A stretch of 64,000 bases of DNA, taken from assembly GCA_026421245.1 (NCBI GenBank), contig JAPKDJ010000013.1, forward strand, positions 1 to 64,000, written 5' to 3'. Positions 40,811 through 49,117 of the stretch are shown here, piece after piece (within the stretch, counting starts at the first letter, position 1; each line of letters opens with the position of its first letter). This DNA is from Akkermansiaceae bacterium (GTDB taxonomy: Bacteria > Verrucomicrobiota > Verrucomicrobiia > Verrucomicrobiales > Akkermansiaceae). Position numbers and translations under genes: made by a program. A model generated the notes under the pieces. The model did no database searches and was not told the DNA's origin. It saw only the letters and a program-made list of their open reading frames with translations.

Positions 40811-41893
40811 TCAAGCAAGTTCGGCGGCGATGGAGTCGACGAGGAGGGGGCCTTCACCGGTGAGGCGGAGGTGGGTTGGGGTCTTTTCGACGAGGTGGGA
40901 GATGGGGGCGAGGTTGGTTTCGGGGGTGATGTATTTGAGTGGCAGACCTTCGATAGTGCGGAGCTGGAGGGCGATACGTTCGAGCCGCCAGGCGTCGTCG
41001 TCGATGATTTCAATGTCATCTTGGGCGTGGCCGACGGAGTCGATGCGCTTGAGGTAGTCGACGGTGTCGCACACGTTTTGGTGTCGGGTGCGGTTGAGAG
41101 TTGAGACGGCGGAGGGGCCAAGGCCTAGATAGTCGTTGCCGATCCAGTATCCTTCGTTGTGGCGGGAGCGTTTTTCGGGGAGGGCGTAGTTGGAGGTTTC
41201 ATAATGTTCGTAACTGGAGGCGGTGAGGAAGTTTTCGGCGAGGGTGAACATTTTGGCGTTGAGATCGGGGTCGTCCTGGAAGTCGCCGGTTTGGAATTTT
41301 TTGAAGAAGGCAGTGTCTTCCTCGTAGGTGAGATTGTAGGCGGAGAGATGGTCGGGTTGGAGGGCGAGGGCCTGGGTGAGAGTATCGTCCCAGTCTAGGA
41401 GGGATTGGCCGGGGACGGAGAAGATGAGGTCGATGTTGACTTCAAGATCAGTGGCTTCGCGGAGGAGGTGGACGGAGGTGATGGCCTGCATGGGGGTATG
41501 CTCCCGGCCGAGGGTTTCGAGGTGCTTGCCGAGGAAGGATTGCACGCCGAGGGAGACGCGGGTGACGCCAAGGTCCTGATAGAGTTGGGCGGTGCGTGAG
41601 GTGAAGGTGGCGGGGTTTGCTTCGAGGGTGATTTCCTCGATGGTTGAGAAGTCGAAGATCTCGCGCAATCCATCGAAGAGTCGGCCGAGGTGGGTCGGAG
41701 AGAGCATGGACGGGGTGCCTCCGCCGAAGTAGATGGTTTTAAAAGGGGAGATGTTTTTTTGAGCGGTGAAGCGGGCCTCGGTGAGGAGGGCCTCGACGAA
41801 GGCTCCGAGGTCGGTTTTGCCGGGTGTGTGCTTGTAGAAAGAACAGTAGGGGCAGATCCGGTGGCAGAAAGGGATGTGGAGATAAAGATGCAC
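40811..41893 (-). CDS. hemW: HemW-type radical SAM protein
   Basis: 360 aa. The radical-SAM cluster motif is CHRICPYC (C10, C14, C17), followed by YFGGGTPSML and the SAM-binding EANPATF. GVQSFLGKHLETLGREHTP and IDLIFSVPGQSLLDWDDTL match HemW/HemN. Length and absence of the HemN N-terminal extension favour HemW, a haem chaperone that inserts haem into respiratory enzymes, rather than a coproporphyrinogen oxidase. A haem-handling gene next to the cytochrome-like pair 3 is suggestive but may be chance. Its start codon lies only five bases from that of the divergent squalene-synthase-like gene. Confidence 0.9.
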   Translation of the reverse strand: MHLYLHIPFCHRICPYCSFYKHTPGKTDLGAFVEALLTEARFTAQKNISPFKTIYFGGGTPSMLSPTHLGRLFDGLREIFDFSTIEEITLEANPATFTSRTAQLYQDLGVTRVSLGVQSFLGKHLETLGREHTPMQAITSVHLLREATDLEVNIDLIFSVPGQSLLDWDDTLTQALALQPDHLSAYNLTYEEDTAFFKKFQTGDFQDDPDLNAKMFTLAENFLTASSYEHYETSNYALPEKRSRHNEGYWIGNDYLGLGPSAVSTLNRTRHQNVCDTVDYLKRIDSVGHAQDDIEIIDDDAWRLERIALQLRTIEGLPLKYITPETNLAPISHLVEKTPTHLRLTGEGPLLVDSIAAELA

Positions 41894-41898
41894 GGACT

Positions 41899-42879
41899 AT
41901 GAAAGAAGGTTCAAGGATGAAGGCTGAATTGGGAGGGGGGGAATTTGCAGTTGGTAGAGGGGGAGATTTGAGGGAAGACTGTGGAGTTGTGAAGAAGGGA
42001 GGTTTAAATACGAAGGTTTTGAAGGACGTTTCGCGTTCTTTTTATCTGAGTCTTCGGTTCTTACCGAAGGCGTTTCGGTCATCGACGAGTGTGGGGTATT
42101 TGTTGGCGAGGGCAAGCGACACGATTGCGGATGCGGGGGAGTTGGGTGTGGAGGAAAGGCGGGAGCTGTTGTCGCAGTTTGTGAAATTTGTGGAGACGGG
42201 GGAGGGATTTGAGATGCCTGTGGTGGCCGGGCTTCCGGAGGGCGAGAGGGTTTTGATGGAGCGGTTGGATGAGTGTGTAGAGGCTTTGGAGGAGTTGCCG
42301 GAGTGCCAGCAGGCGTCGGTGAGGAAGGTGGTGGGGATTATTACGGAAGGGCAGAAGTGGGATCTGGATCGTTTCGAAGACAAAGGCGTGGTCGGATTGC
42401 AATCGGATGAAGAACTACGCAAGTATACTTATCAGGTGGCGGGATGTGTGGGGGAGTTTTGGACGGAGATTGGCTTTGGGGTTGAGGGAGATTTTGCGCG
42501 AGCTTCTGAGAAGGAAATGATGGGATGGGGTCAGGCTTACGGGAGGAGTCTGCAGTTGATTAATATTCTACGAGATGTGCCGGAAGATCTGGAGAACGGG
42601 CGGTGTTACTTGCCGGGTGCGATTTCAAAAGAAGAGCTTCTGCGCGAGAGGCAGAGGTGGATCAAGGAGGCGCGGGAGGGATTGGATTTGGCGGATCGGT
42701 ATGCGGAAGCTTTGAGCGGGAAGCGGATGCGTTTTGGGACGGTGCTTCCGGCGATGATTGGGCGGGAGACTCTGGATCGACTTGAGCAATCGACTTGGGA
42801 CGAGTGGGAGGCGGGAGTGAAGGTTTCGCGTAAGGAGATTTACAGGATGATGGCGCAGGCGGTGAGGTTTGCGGTGTGA
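41899..42879 (+). CDS. Squalene/phytoene synthase family protein
   Basis: 326 aa from ATG 41899; an alternative GTG at 41989 would remove a poorly conserved 30-residue leader and may be the true start. Two aspartate-rich motifs are present: ARASDTIADA (first DxxxD) and LINILRDVPEDLENGRCYLP (second DxxxD), with VSRSFYLSLRFLPKAFR at the front and YTYQVAGCVGEFWTEIGF in the middle, resembling bacterial squalene synthases. It would condense two prenyl diphosphates at the membrane for hopanoids or carotenoids. No cyclase or desaturase is nearby. Start regions of this gene and hemW abut, so their promoters lie inside each other's coding sequence. Confidence 0.87.
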   Translation: MKEGSRMKAELGGGEFAVGRGGDLREDCGVVKKGGLNTKVLKDVSRSFYLSLRFLPKAFRSSTSVGYLLARASDTIADAGELGVEERRELLSQFVKFVETGEGFEMPVVAGLPEGERVLMERLDECVEALEELPECQQASVRKVVGIITEGQKWDLDRFEDKGVVGLQSDEELRKYTYQVAGCVGEFWTEIGFGVEGDFARASEKEMMGWGQAYGRSLQLINILRDVPEDLENGRCYLPGAISKEELLRERQRWIKEAREGLDLADRYAEALSGKRMRFGTVLPAMIGRETLDRLEQSTWDEWEAGVKVSRKEIYRMMAQAVRFAV

Positions 42880-43008
42880 CAGCGGGCGGGCTTTAATCGG
42901 TGACCTCCGGAGTGGGGATATGTGATGCAAAGCCGAGGTCTGTGGTCATTGGGTGATGACACGAGACCCTCTGGGCTGCCTTAGCTCGCTCTTTTGGAGC
43001 TTGGAATA

Positions 43009-44157
43009 TCAGTCCGCGAGGAGTTCGCGGATGTGGGGGGTGTAAAGCTCGGGCTCAAGGAGGAAGGAATCGTGCCCTTTGGCGGAGTGGACGGTGATGT
43101 GCATGGTGTCCACGTCGGCGTCTTCGAGGTGTTTGACGAGTTCGGCTTGTTCTTCAGGATAGAAGCAGAAGTCGGAGTCGATGGAGAAGACGAGGAATTT
43201 GTGGCCGGCGGCCTGGCAGCGGGCGAAAAGGTCTTCGGGCGAGTCGGCATCTCCTTGGAAGATAGCGTTGTAGCGCGACCACATGTCAATGATGCGGAGA
43301 TAGGTGTTGGCGTCGAAACGCTCGGTGAATTTCTTCCCCTGATGGAGCATGTAGCTCTGGAAGGTGTCACGAATCTGATACCAGGAAAGCATTTCCTCCT
43401 CGTGCACGAGTTGGCGTCGGGCGCGGCGTTCGAAGGTGTCGAGATGGACAAAGGTCTTGTGCGAGATCATACGCGCGAGCGCGAGGCCAATGCGAGGGAA
43501 CTCGGAGTTGTAGTAGTCGCCGCCGTTGAAATGCTTGTCGTTTTCGATGGCGAGAATTTGCTCGAAGAGGATGAGGCGGTTGAGGACGGTGGTTTTGAAT
43601 CCACTGGCGATAGGGATGACCTTTCCGACGCGGTCAGGGTGTCGGGTGGCGAAGGTGAGGGTGCAGAGCCCACCGACAGAAGGGCCGATGGCGGAATGGA
43701 GTTTTGCGATGCCAAAGTGATCGAGGAGAGGGAGGTGGGCATCGACGATGTCAGCGACGTTGAGGTGGGGGAAGGTTGCTCCGAAGCGTTTTCCGGTTTC
43801 GGGATTGATGCTGGCCGGGCCGGAAGAGCCGTAGCAGCCGCCGAGGTAGTTGGCGCAGATGACGAAGAAGCGGTCGGTGTCGATTGCTTTGCCGGGGCCA
43901 ACCATTTCATTCCACCAGCCATCGTGGAGTTCCTCGGTCCAGTAGTCGGAACCCTCGGGGGACGAGGGATGGTGGCCGGAGACGTGATGGGTTCCGGAGA
44001 GAGCGTGGAAGATGAGGATGGCGTTGGATTGATCGTCGTTCAAGGTGCCCCATGTGGCGTAGGCGAGTTGAGCAGAGGGTATGCGGCAGCCTTCCCGGAG
44101 AGTGAGGTCGCCGAGGGGGAGGAGGGATGTTTGTGTTTCCGACACGGGAAGGAGCAA
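43009..44157 (-). CDS. metX: Homoserine O-acetyltransferase
   Basis: 382 aa alpha/beta hydrolase. Landmarks in order: AYATWGTLNDDQSNAILIFH, ALSGTHHVSGHH, NYLGGCYGSSGPASINPETG and GKRFGATFPHLNVAD, the nucleophile elbow GPSVGGL (the family usually has GGSMGG), and the C-terminal acid and base in VFSIDSDFCFYP and SAKGHDSFLLE. It activates L-homoserine with an acyl-CoA for methionine synthesis; acetyl versus succinyl specificity cannot be read reliably. It is monocistronic with gaps on both sides. No riboswitch-like fold was obvious upstream. Confidence 0.9.
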   Translation of the reverse strand: MLLPVSETQTSLLPLGDLTLREGCRIPSAQLAYATWGTLNDDQSNAILIFHALSGTHHVSGHHPSSPEGSDYWTEELHDGWWNEMVGPGKAIDTDRFFVICANYLGGCYGSSGPASINPETGKRFGATFPHLNVADIVDAHLPLLDHFGIAKLHSAIGPSVGGLCTLTFATRHPDRVGKVIPIASGFKTTVLNRLILFEQILAIENDKHFNGGDYYNSEFPRIGLALARMISHKTFVHLDTFERRARRQLVHEEEMLSWYQIRDTFQSYMLHQGKKFTERFDANTYLRIIDMWSRYNAIFQGDADSPEDLFARCQAAGHKFLVFSIDSDFCFYPEEQAELVKHLEDADVDTMHITVHSAKGHDSFLLEPELYTPHIRELLAD

Positions 44158-44243
44158 ACTCTAAAATGGAGATTTTGAAACTCTAAACAAATGCGAAATT
44201 GCGAAATCGGGAATCGGAAAGAGGCTATGATGTGCGTGATGGC

Positions 44244-44330
44244 TTACGAAAGTATCACTTTGGTGACTGACCAGAGAGCCCAAAAAGTGAGAATGCCAAA
44301 GCAGAGAGTGAGGATTAGGGCCATGAACAT
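44244..44330 (-). CDS. Possible 28-residue single-pass membrane peptide
   Basis: ORF too short for the track: MFMALILTLCFGILTFWALW then SVTKVILS. Almost entirely one membrane helix with a short basic end. It lies just downstream of another single-helix ORF. It may be a real small protein or the last exon-like fragment of a decayed gene. Confidence 0.3.
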   Translation of the reverse strand: MFMALILTLCFGILTFWALWSVTKVILS

Positions 44331-44358
44331 GGAGGTGTCTAACTTGTAGAAGGGTTCG

Positions 44359-44772
44359 TCATTTGAGGCGGATTGTGACCTTGTCGAAGACAAGGGAGAT
44401 CGTAAATATCGCAGAGAGGCCAAAGTCGAGCCAGAGGCCCCAGAAAATGATGGATTTGGTTTGCGGACTTACTGCCTCCGAGTAGGCGTGAGGGTTGGCC
44501 GTTTTAAGTTCCCACAGATGATCTCGCGCCGAGGGGTGGCTTATGTTTTTGAGAGCGAGACGTGCCTTCGATGTTTGGCCGCTCGGCAGCGGAGTCAGAT
44601 TTCGTAAGTTTCTTCTTCTTGTCCCATGGTGGTTGGTAAATGAGATTTGGATTCCATATCTTCGGATATCGGGCTTTCTTAAACCATGATTGCTTTCAAG
44701 GAATGGGATGTTGTTTGTCAGGCGCTGGAGGAGGGAGGTCAGGCGCTGATTCTTCGGAAAGGGGGAATCCAC
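44359..44772 (-). CDS. Possible small membrane protein, start uncertain
   Basis: The C-terminal 75 residues look coding: HPSARDHLWELKTANPHAYS then KSIIFWGLWLDFGLSAIFTI, one membrane helix, ending DKVTIRLK. The first 50 residues overlap the start of the DUF1802 gene on the other strand and look spurious. No good ATG/GTG exists in between, and another frame (ERPNIEGTSRSQKHKPPLGA) appears coding just upstream, so the gene may be frameshifted. The 528 bp region 44158-44685 holds only this and the 28-residue ORF. No family recognised. Confidence 0.3.
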   Translation of the reverse strand: MDSPFPKNQRLTSLLQRLTNNIPFLESNHGLRKPDIRRYGIQISFTNHHGTRRRNLRNLTPLPSGQTSKARLALKNISHPSARDHLWELKTANPHAYSEAVSPQTKSIIFWGLWLDFGLSAIFTISLVFDKVTIRLK

Positions 44773-45156
44773 GAGGGGCGAGAGGGGTTTTCATTTGCGC
44801 ACGAGGAGTTTGTTTTGTTTCCGACGCGTTTTCATGCGCAAGGGGACTATGTGAAGGTTCCTGACGTGGTTGCTAAGCCGGAGTGGGAAGTTGGGGAGGT
44901 GGTGGTGATCACCTCGAAAGTGAAGGTGACTAAGGCGTTGACTTTGACCGATTGGGAGGATGTGGCGGCCCTGAATGGACAGCATATTTGGACTGAGGAG
45001 ACGATTCGTGATCGTTTTTTCTGGGAAGGGAAGGGGATGGCTTCAGGGAGTATCCACGTGGCTTATGTGGAGGTAGAGAAGTTGGAGGAGCCGATCAAAT
45101 TTCCCTATTCCAAGAAATACGGAGGGTGCCGGAGTTGGGTGGAATTGGAGCTTTAA
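44686..45156 (+). CDS. DUF1802 family protein
   Basis: 156 aa, cytoplasmic. FKEWDVVCQALEEGGQALIL, RKGGIHEGREGFSFAHEEFV and LFPTRFHAQ form the conserved start of DUF1802, and FFWEGKGMASGSIHVAYVEV with FPYSKKYGGCRSWVEL the conserved end. Biochemical function is unknown; full-length and intact for the family. It is convergent with the ROK kinase gene, with a weak hairpin (CCCTTC/GAAGGG) at the 3' end of the latter. Confidence 0.85.
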   Translation: MIAFKEWDVVCQALEEGGQALILRKGGIHEGREGFSFAHEEFVLFPTRFHAQGDYVKVPDVVAKPEWEVGEVVVITSKVKVTKALTLTDWEDVAALNGQHIWTEETIRDRFFWEGKGMASGSIHVAYVEVEKLEEPIKFPYSKKYGGCRSWVELEL

Positions 45157-45269
45157 GCACGGAGCTGCGGACGGCTCACGCAGAGACGCGAAGGCTCAGA
45201 CTAAAGTCGAAGCTCCGCGGGCTTGTTGTGCCCTGAGGGGAACTCTGGAGAGAGCCCTTCCCTGAAGGG

Positions 45270-46223
45270 TTAATCGTCGATGTTGAAGCCGGCTTCTTCG
45301 AGAGCAAGGGTGGCGGCACCGACCATGCCGGCTTCGTTGCCGAAGCGGGCTGGAAGGAGGCGGAGGTTTTCTTTGAATGCCGGGCTGAGTTGGGCACGGA
45401 GGTGTTTCTCGAGCGGATCAAAAAGCAGGGAGCCGGCTTTGGCGACGCCGCCGCCGATGATGATGGCTTCGGGATTGAGGAGCCAGCAGCAGTTCATGAG
45501 AGCGGTGGATAGTTTTTTGGCAACGCGATCCCAGATACTGAGGGCGATTTCGTCGCCCTTGAGAGCGAGGGCGGTGAGGTGGGCGGGCTCGCAATCGGAA
45601 CGCACCATTGTTTTTCCGGCATCGGCGTAGGCTTTGAGGGCCATGTCGGTGATTTGCTGGTTGCCGACGTAGTCCTCGAGAGAGCCACGATTGCCATAGG
45701 CTCCATCGGGCCCCTGATAATCGATGGACGTTTGACCGAGTTCTCCAGCGACGAAGTTGGCGCCCCGAACCATGCGATTGTCGATGACAATGCCGCCTCC
45801 CACTCCGGTGCCAAGGGTGAGTGCGACGAGGTGGCTCATACCACGGCCGGAACCGCGTTTCCACTCGGCGTAGGCCATGCAATTAGCGTCGTTTTCAACG
45901 GTGACGGGAAGGTTGGCGAGCTCGTTGAGCTCGCGTTTGAGGTAGATGCGCTGCCAGCCTTTGACGTTGGTGAGGTTATGCACCATTCCGGTGGGGAAAT
46001 CGACAAAGCCCGGCATGCCGACGCCGATGGCTTCGATCCGGGGGTGGCTAGAGCGAAGGTTTCTGACCGTATCGTGGATGCGCTCGATGAGCGGGCGTGC
46101 TTCCTCAAACTCCTGGGTATCGATCCGGGGGGCTTCTTCGATGAGATTGCCGCGATAAAGGACTCCGGTTTTCACCGAAGTTCCGCCGAAATCAATGCCA
46201 ATGGCCAGAGGGACGTCGCTCAT
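45270..46223 (-). CDS. ROK family sugar kinase, glucokinase-like, without the zinc cysteines
   Basis: 317 aa. IGIDFGGTSVKTGVL is the phosphate-binding start, VTVENDANCMAYAEWKRGSG the catalytic aspartate region, and TLGTGVGGGIVIDNRMVRGA then NFVAGELGQTSID the ROK signature. Where most ROK kinases have CGCGxxGCxE for zinc, this one reads GPDGAYGNRGSLEDY, so zinc is not bound in the usual way. It probably phosphorylates glucose or a related hexose with ATP in the cytoplasm. It is last in a minus-strand series with coaX (45 bp gap) and the glyoxalase-like gene. Confidence 0.9.
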   Translation of the reverse strand: MSDVPLAIGIDFGGTSVKTGVLYRGNLIEEAPRIDTQEFEEARPLIERIHDTVRNLRSSHPRIEAIGVGMPGFVDFPTGMVHNLTNVKGWQRIYLKRELNELANLPVTVENDANCMAYAEWKRGSGRGMSHLVALTLGTGVGGGIVIDNRMVRGANFVAGELGQTSIDYQGPDGAYGNRGSLEDYVGNQQITDMALKAYADAGKTMVRSDCEPAHLTALALKGDEIALSIWDRVAKKLSTALMNCCWLLNPEAIIIGGGVAKAGSLLFDPLEKHLRAQLSPAFKENLRLLPARFGNEAGMVGAATLALEEAGFNIDD

Positions 46224-46268
46224 AAAGTTTTTGGAGGATAGGGGATGCGTTCGATCAGGAAACGAACT

Positions 46269-47006
46269 TTATTTTGAAATTTTGTGGTTGGCCCGTCCGA
46301 TGGCTTGAATTCCTTTCATCGTCAAGTCCTGGTCGAGGTGTTGAATGGCGTCGAGACCGTGGCTAATCAGGGCGGAGTCTCCTCCGGTGGCAATGATCGT
46401 AGGGTGGCCGCCGAGTTCGGAGCAGATTGCGTTCAGGATTTCGCGAATGAGTCCGCGATAGCCGATGACGGCCCCAACCTGCATCGCTTCTTCGGTGCTG
46501 CGACCGATTATGGAGGAGGGTTCTTCAAGCTGAATGGCGGGGAGGAGGGCGGTTTTGGTGTGAAGGTAATCGCGTAGCGAGGCGGTGCCAGGAGCGATGA
46601 CTCCGCCGAGATAGGCCCCGTTTTGGGAGATGACGTCGAAGGTGACGGCGGTTCCAAAGTCGATGACGATGGCCGGAGCGGAAAATTCAAGGAAGGCTGC
46701 GGAGGCGTTGGCGAGGCGGTCTGCTCCAATTTGGGCGGGTTTTGGGTAATCGATGGTGATCGGGAGGTTCGACAGATGGGAGACCTGATGAACGGGGATA
46801 TCGAGGAAGTCTTCCATTAGGGCTGCTGCCTTGGGAACGACGGAACAGAGAGTGGCGTGCGTAAACTTTTGACTGCTGAGTGCACGTGTCAGCGCCTTTT
46901 TCGATAGATCGGATGTGGGAACGGTCTCCCTCCATGCGGAAAGTTCGCTATCGTGATCGAGGGCGAACTTGGTCAGGGTGTTGGAATTGTCGATGAGGAG
47001 GTGCAC
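46269..47006 (-). CDS. coaX: Type III pantothenate kinase
   Basis: 245 aa. LLIDNSNTLTKFALDHDSEL is the N-terminal ATP site (family DIGNT; here DNSNT), IGADRLANASAAFLEFSAPA is the GADR motif, VIDFGTAVTFDVI and YLGGVIAPG complete the ASKHA fold. It starts CoA synthesis from pantothenate in the cytoplasm and usually needs a monovalent cation. No biotin-ligase fusion is present. It begins 1 bp after the glyoxalase-like gene ends, so the two are co-transcribed. Confidence 0.92.
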   Translation of the reverse strand: MHLLIDNSNTLTKFALDHDSELSAWRETVPTSDLSKKALTRALSSQKFTHATLCSVVPKAAALMEDFLDIPVHQVSHLSNLPITIDYPKPAQIGADRLANASAAFLEFSAPAIVIDFGTAVTFDVISQNGAYLGGVIAPGTASLRDYLHTKTALLPAIQLEEPSSIIGRSTEEAMQVGAVIGYRGLIREILNAICSELGGHPTIIATGGDSALISHGLDAIQHLDQDLTMKGIQAIGRANHKISK

Positions 47007-47007
47007 T

Positions 47008-47385
47008 TTAGTCGACCTCCAGGATTTCTACCTCATAACCGTCGGGATCGGTGATGAAGGCCATTTTACGCTCGCCTGAGGTGAATTTTTCGCGCCATTC
47101 ACCAGGCCAAATCTCGATTCCCTGTTCTTCGAGGTCACTACAATATTTGATGATATTCAGGACGCCGACGCAGGTGTGCACAAGGTCTTCGGGGAATTCG
47201 ACCTTGTAGTCCGGGGAATAGGTGAGTTCGAGGAAGTGTTCGTTTCCGGGCAGGTTCATGAAGGCGAGTTCATTTCCTTCCGGGGATTTTTTTTTCTGGC
47301 CGAGTTTGAAGCCTACTTTTTCGTAGAATTCGATGGAGGCCGCGGGATCGGAGACGCGGATGCGGGTGTGGAGAAACTTGATCAT
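47008..47385 (-). CDS. Glyoxalase I-like VOC family protein
   Basis: 125 aa, two beta-alpha-beta-beta-beta modules. The four expected metal ligands are visible: LHTRIRVSDP (His), NEHFLELTYSP (Glu), DLVHTCVGV (His) and DGYEVEILEVD (Glu). This is the ligand set of lactoylglutathione lyase, which detoxifies methylglyoxal, so activity is plausible, but other vicinal-oxygen-chelate activities cannot be excluded. It is first in a probable operon with coaX and the ROK kinase. Confidence 0.85.
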   Translation of the reverse strand: MIKFLHTRIRVSDPAASIEFYEKVGFKLGQKKKSPEGNELAFMNLPGNEHFLELTYSPDYKVEFPEDLVHTCVGVLNIIKYCSDLEEQGIEIWPGEWREKFTSGERKMAFITDPDGYEVEILEVD

Positions 47386-47467
47386 GGGAGGGAGTTTGGC
47401 GGGAAGTTGCTGGCGTGTGAAGTGTGGAGTTGCGGCGGGGGGTGGGAAGCGTTAGAGATCCCTCGTC

Positions 47468-49111
47468 TTGAAGTCTTTTAGTTGGACCCTTGCTCTGAGG
47501 TATTTGAATCCTCTGCGCACCTTTGTCTCTATTATCACGCTGATCTCTCTCGTGGGTGTCGCCCTGGGCGTGATGGTGCTTATTGTGGTGCTTTCCGTTC
47601 ACAACGGCTTTGAGAGGAATCTCAAGGACACTTTGCTGGGATTTTCTCCTCATATTTCGGTCTATTCGAATACGGGTGACGGCAGGATCTATGACTGGGC
47701 AGAGATGGAAGAGACTTTGGCCAAGGAACCCAGGGTGGTGAGTGCGTATGCTTTGGTCGAGGGATTCGTTTTGCTCGATTCCAAGTCGTGGCAGAAGCCG
47801 GTTTATTTTCGGGCGATCAATGTCGACAATGATGATCAACTCGAAGCCTTGGGCGAATTGCTTGATCCTGATTATCCGACGAGCAAGATTGATTTTAATT
47901 TTGAAGGAGATAAGAATGCGGTGATTTCCAAACAACTTGCGGAGGGGCTGGGCCTGGAACCAGGAGAGGAAATCCGAGTCATTGCGGCGAGTAATTTGGA
48001 TGCGGTGATGGCGGTCTACAATGTCCCGGGGGAAAGAGCCTGGGACCTTTATCCAGATGTTTTTGAGTCATTTCAAAGTGAGGTGAAACGACTCATTGAA
48101 AAGATTGACGGGGCGGAGAAGGCCCGGTCGGTGGAGATCTTGAAAGCTTATCGCAGCTTGGAAGCATTGGTTCCGGTTGAGGTCCAAACACCGACAGGAG
48201 GAATGATGACCGAGGGGAAGGAGATGCGTCCGGTTGAGCGCACGAAGATTTATGAAATCATGGATCTCTTGGCCGAAGTTGATCGAGAGGAAGGAGGTTT
48301 TGATTTTTTTGCGAAAGGTCGCCAGGAAGAGGTCTTGATGAAATTGAAGGAGATGCGGGAACTCGATTTGGAAAAGGCCGATAACGAAGGGTTCCGCCAA
48401 ATTGAAGAGTTTGTCGTTCCCCAAACACTATTGATTCAAGGTGTTTATGCAGATAGCAAGCGTTCGCAGGGACCGGGTTTTTTCATTCCTCTGACAATCG
48501 GAATGGAGTTGAAGGACTTACAGGGTGGGGTGGAATCGATCGGGCTTCGGATTGAGGATCCTTATCATGCCGAGGAGACAGCGAGGGCTTTGCAAGCGAA
48601 TCTTGGCGAGGAGTGGATTGTGCAGAGTTGGATGGTCACTCATGCGAGTCAGTTCCAATTGGTGAAGACGGAGAAGTTGATGATTAGTTTTACGCTTTCG
48701 TTTATTACGATACTCTCGGCCTTTAGTATTATGGCAGTGATGTATACGGTGACCGTGCAGAAGCGGCAGGAGATCGGGGTGATGAAGGCTCTTGGTGCAA
48801 GGCCTTCCCAGATTGTGAGAGTATTTCTTTATCAAGGAATCATTGTTGGGGTGGGTGGCGCCATACTGGGACTGGGATTGGGGCTTCTGGCGATTGAATA
48901 TCGCGAAGTGATCATGAAGTTAATCCGCAGCTTCGGGGTGGACCCGTTCCCGGCGGAATTCCATGGAATGAGTGAACTACCGGCTCGAGTTATGCCGGAC
49001 CAACTGCTGCTCATTTGTGCGATTGCAATTGTGCTTTGTTCGCTTGCTGCTCTGATTCCTGCGCTAGTCGCTGCTTTTAGGGATCCTGCAAAATCACTCC
49101 GTAATCTTTAA
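47468..49111 (+). CDS. LolC/LolE-type ABC transporter permease
   Basis: 547 aa from a TTG start. The first helix region FVSIITLISLVGVALGVMVL then IVVLSVHNGFERNLKDTLLG is the LolC/E signature (VHNGF). A periplasmic domain of about 340 residues follows, longer than the usual 220, with a charged helical insertion (SFQSEVKRLIEKIDGAEKAR). Three C-terminal FtsX helices follow: IMAVMYTVTVQKRQEIGVMK, LGLGLGLLAIEY and LLICAIAIVLCSLAALIPAL. It should extract or release lipoproteins from the inner membrane with a LolD ATPase, but no ATPase gene is adjacent: a GYF-RDD gene follows 6 bp later. Confidence 0.88.
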   Translation: MKSFSWTLALRYLNPLRTFVSIITLISLVGVALGVMVLIVVLSVHNGFERNLKDTLLGFSPHISVYSNTGDGRIYDWAEMEETLAKEPRVVSAYALVEGFVLLDSKSWQKPVYFRAINVDNDDQLEALGELLDPDYPTSKIDFNFEGDKNAVISKQLAEGLGLEPGEEIRVIAASNLDAVMAVYNVPGERAWDLYPDVFESFQSEVKRLIEKIDGAEKARSVEILKAYRSLEALVPVEVQTPTGGMMTEGKEMRPVERTKIYEIMDLLAEVDREEGGFDFFAKGRQEEVLMKLKEMRELDLEKADNEGFRQIEEFVVPQTLLIQGVYADSKRSQGPGFFIPLTIGMELKDLQGGVESIGLRIEDPYHAEETARALQANLGEEWIVQSWMVTHASQFQLVKTEKLMISFTLSFITILSAFSIMAVMYTVTVQKRQEIGVMKALGARPSQIVRVFLYQGIIVGVGGAILGLGLGLLAIEYREVIMKLIRSFGVDPFPAEFHGMSELPARVMPDQLLLICAIAIVLCSLAALIPALVAAFRDPAKSLRNL

Positions 49112-49117
49112 TTTGTT

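Noticed and set aside
44158-44250. SAM riboswitch upstream of metX
   Set aside because: No convincing conserved stems or terminator were found by eye in the short upstream region.
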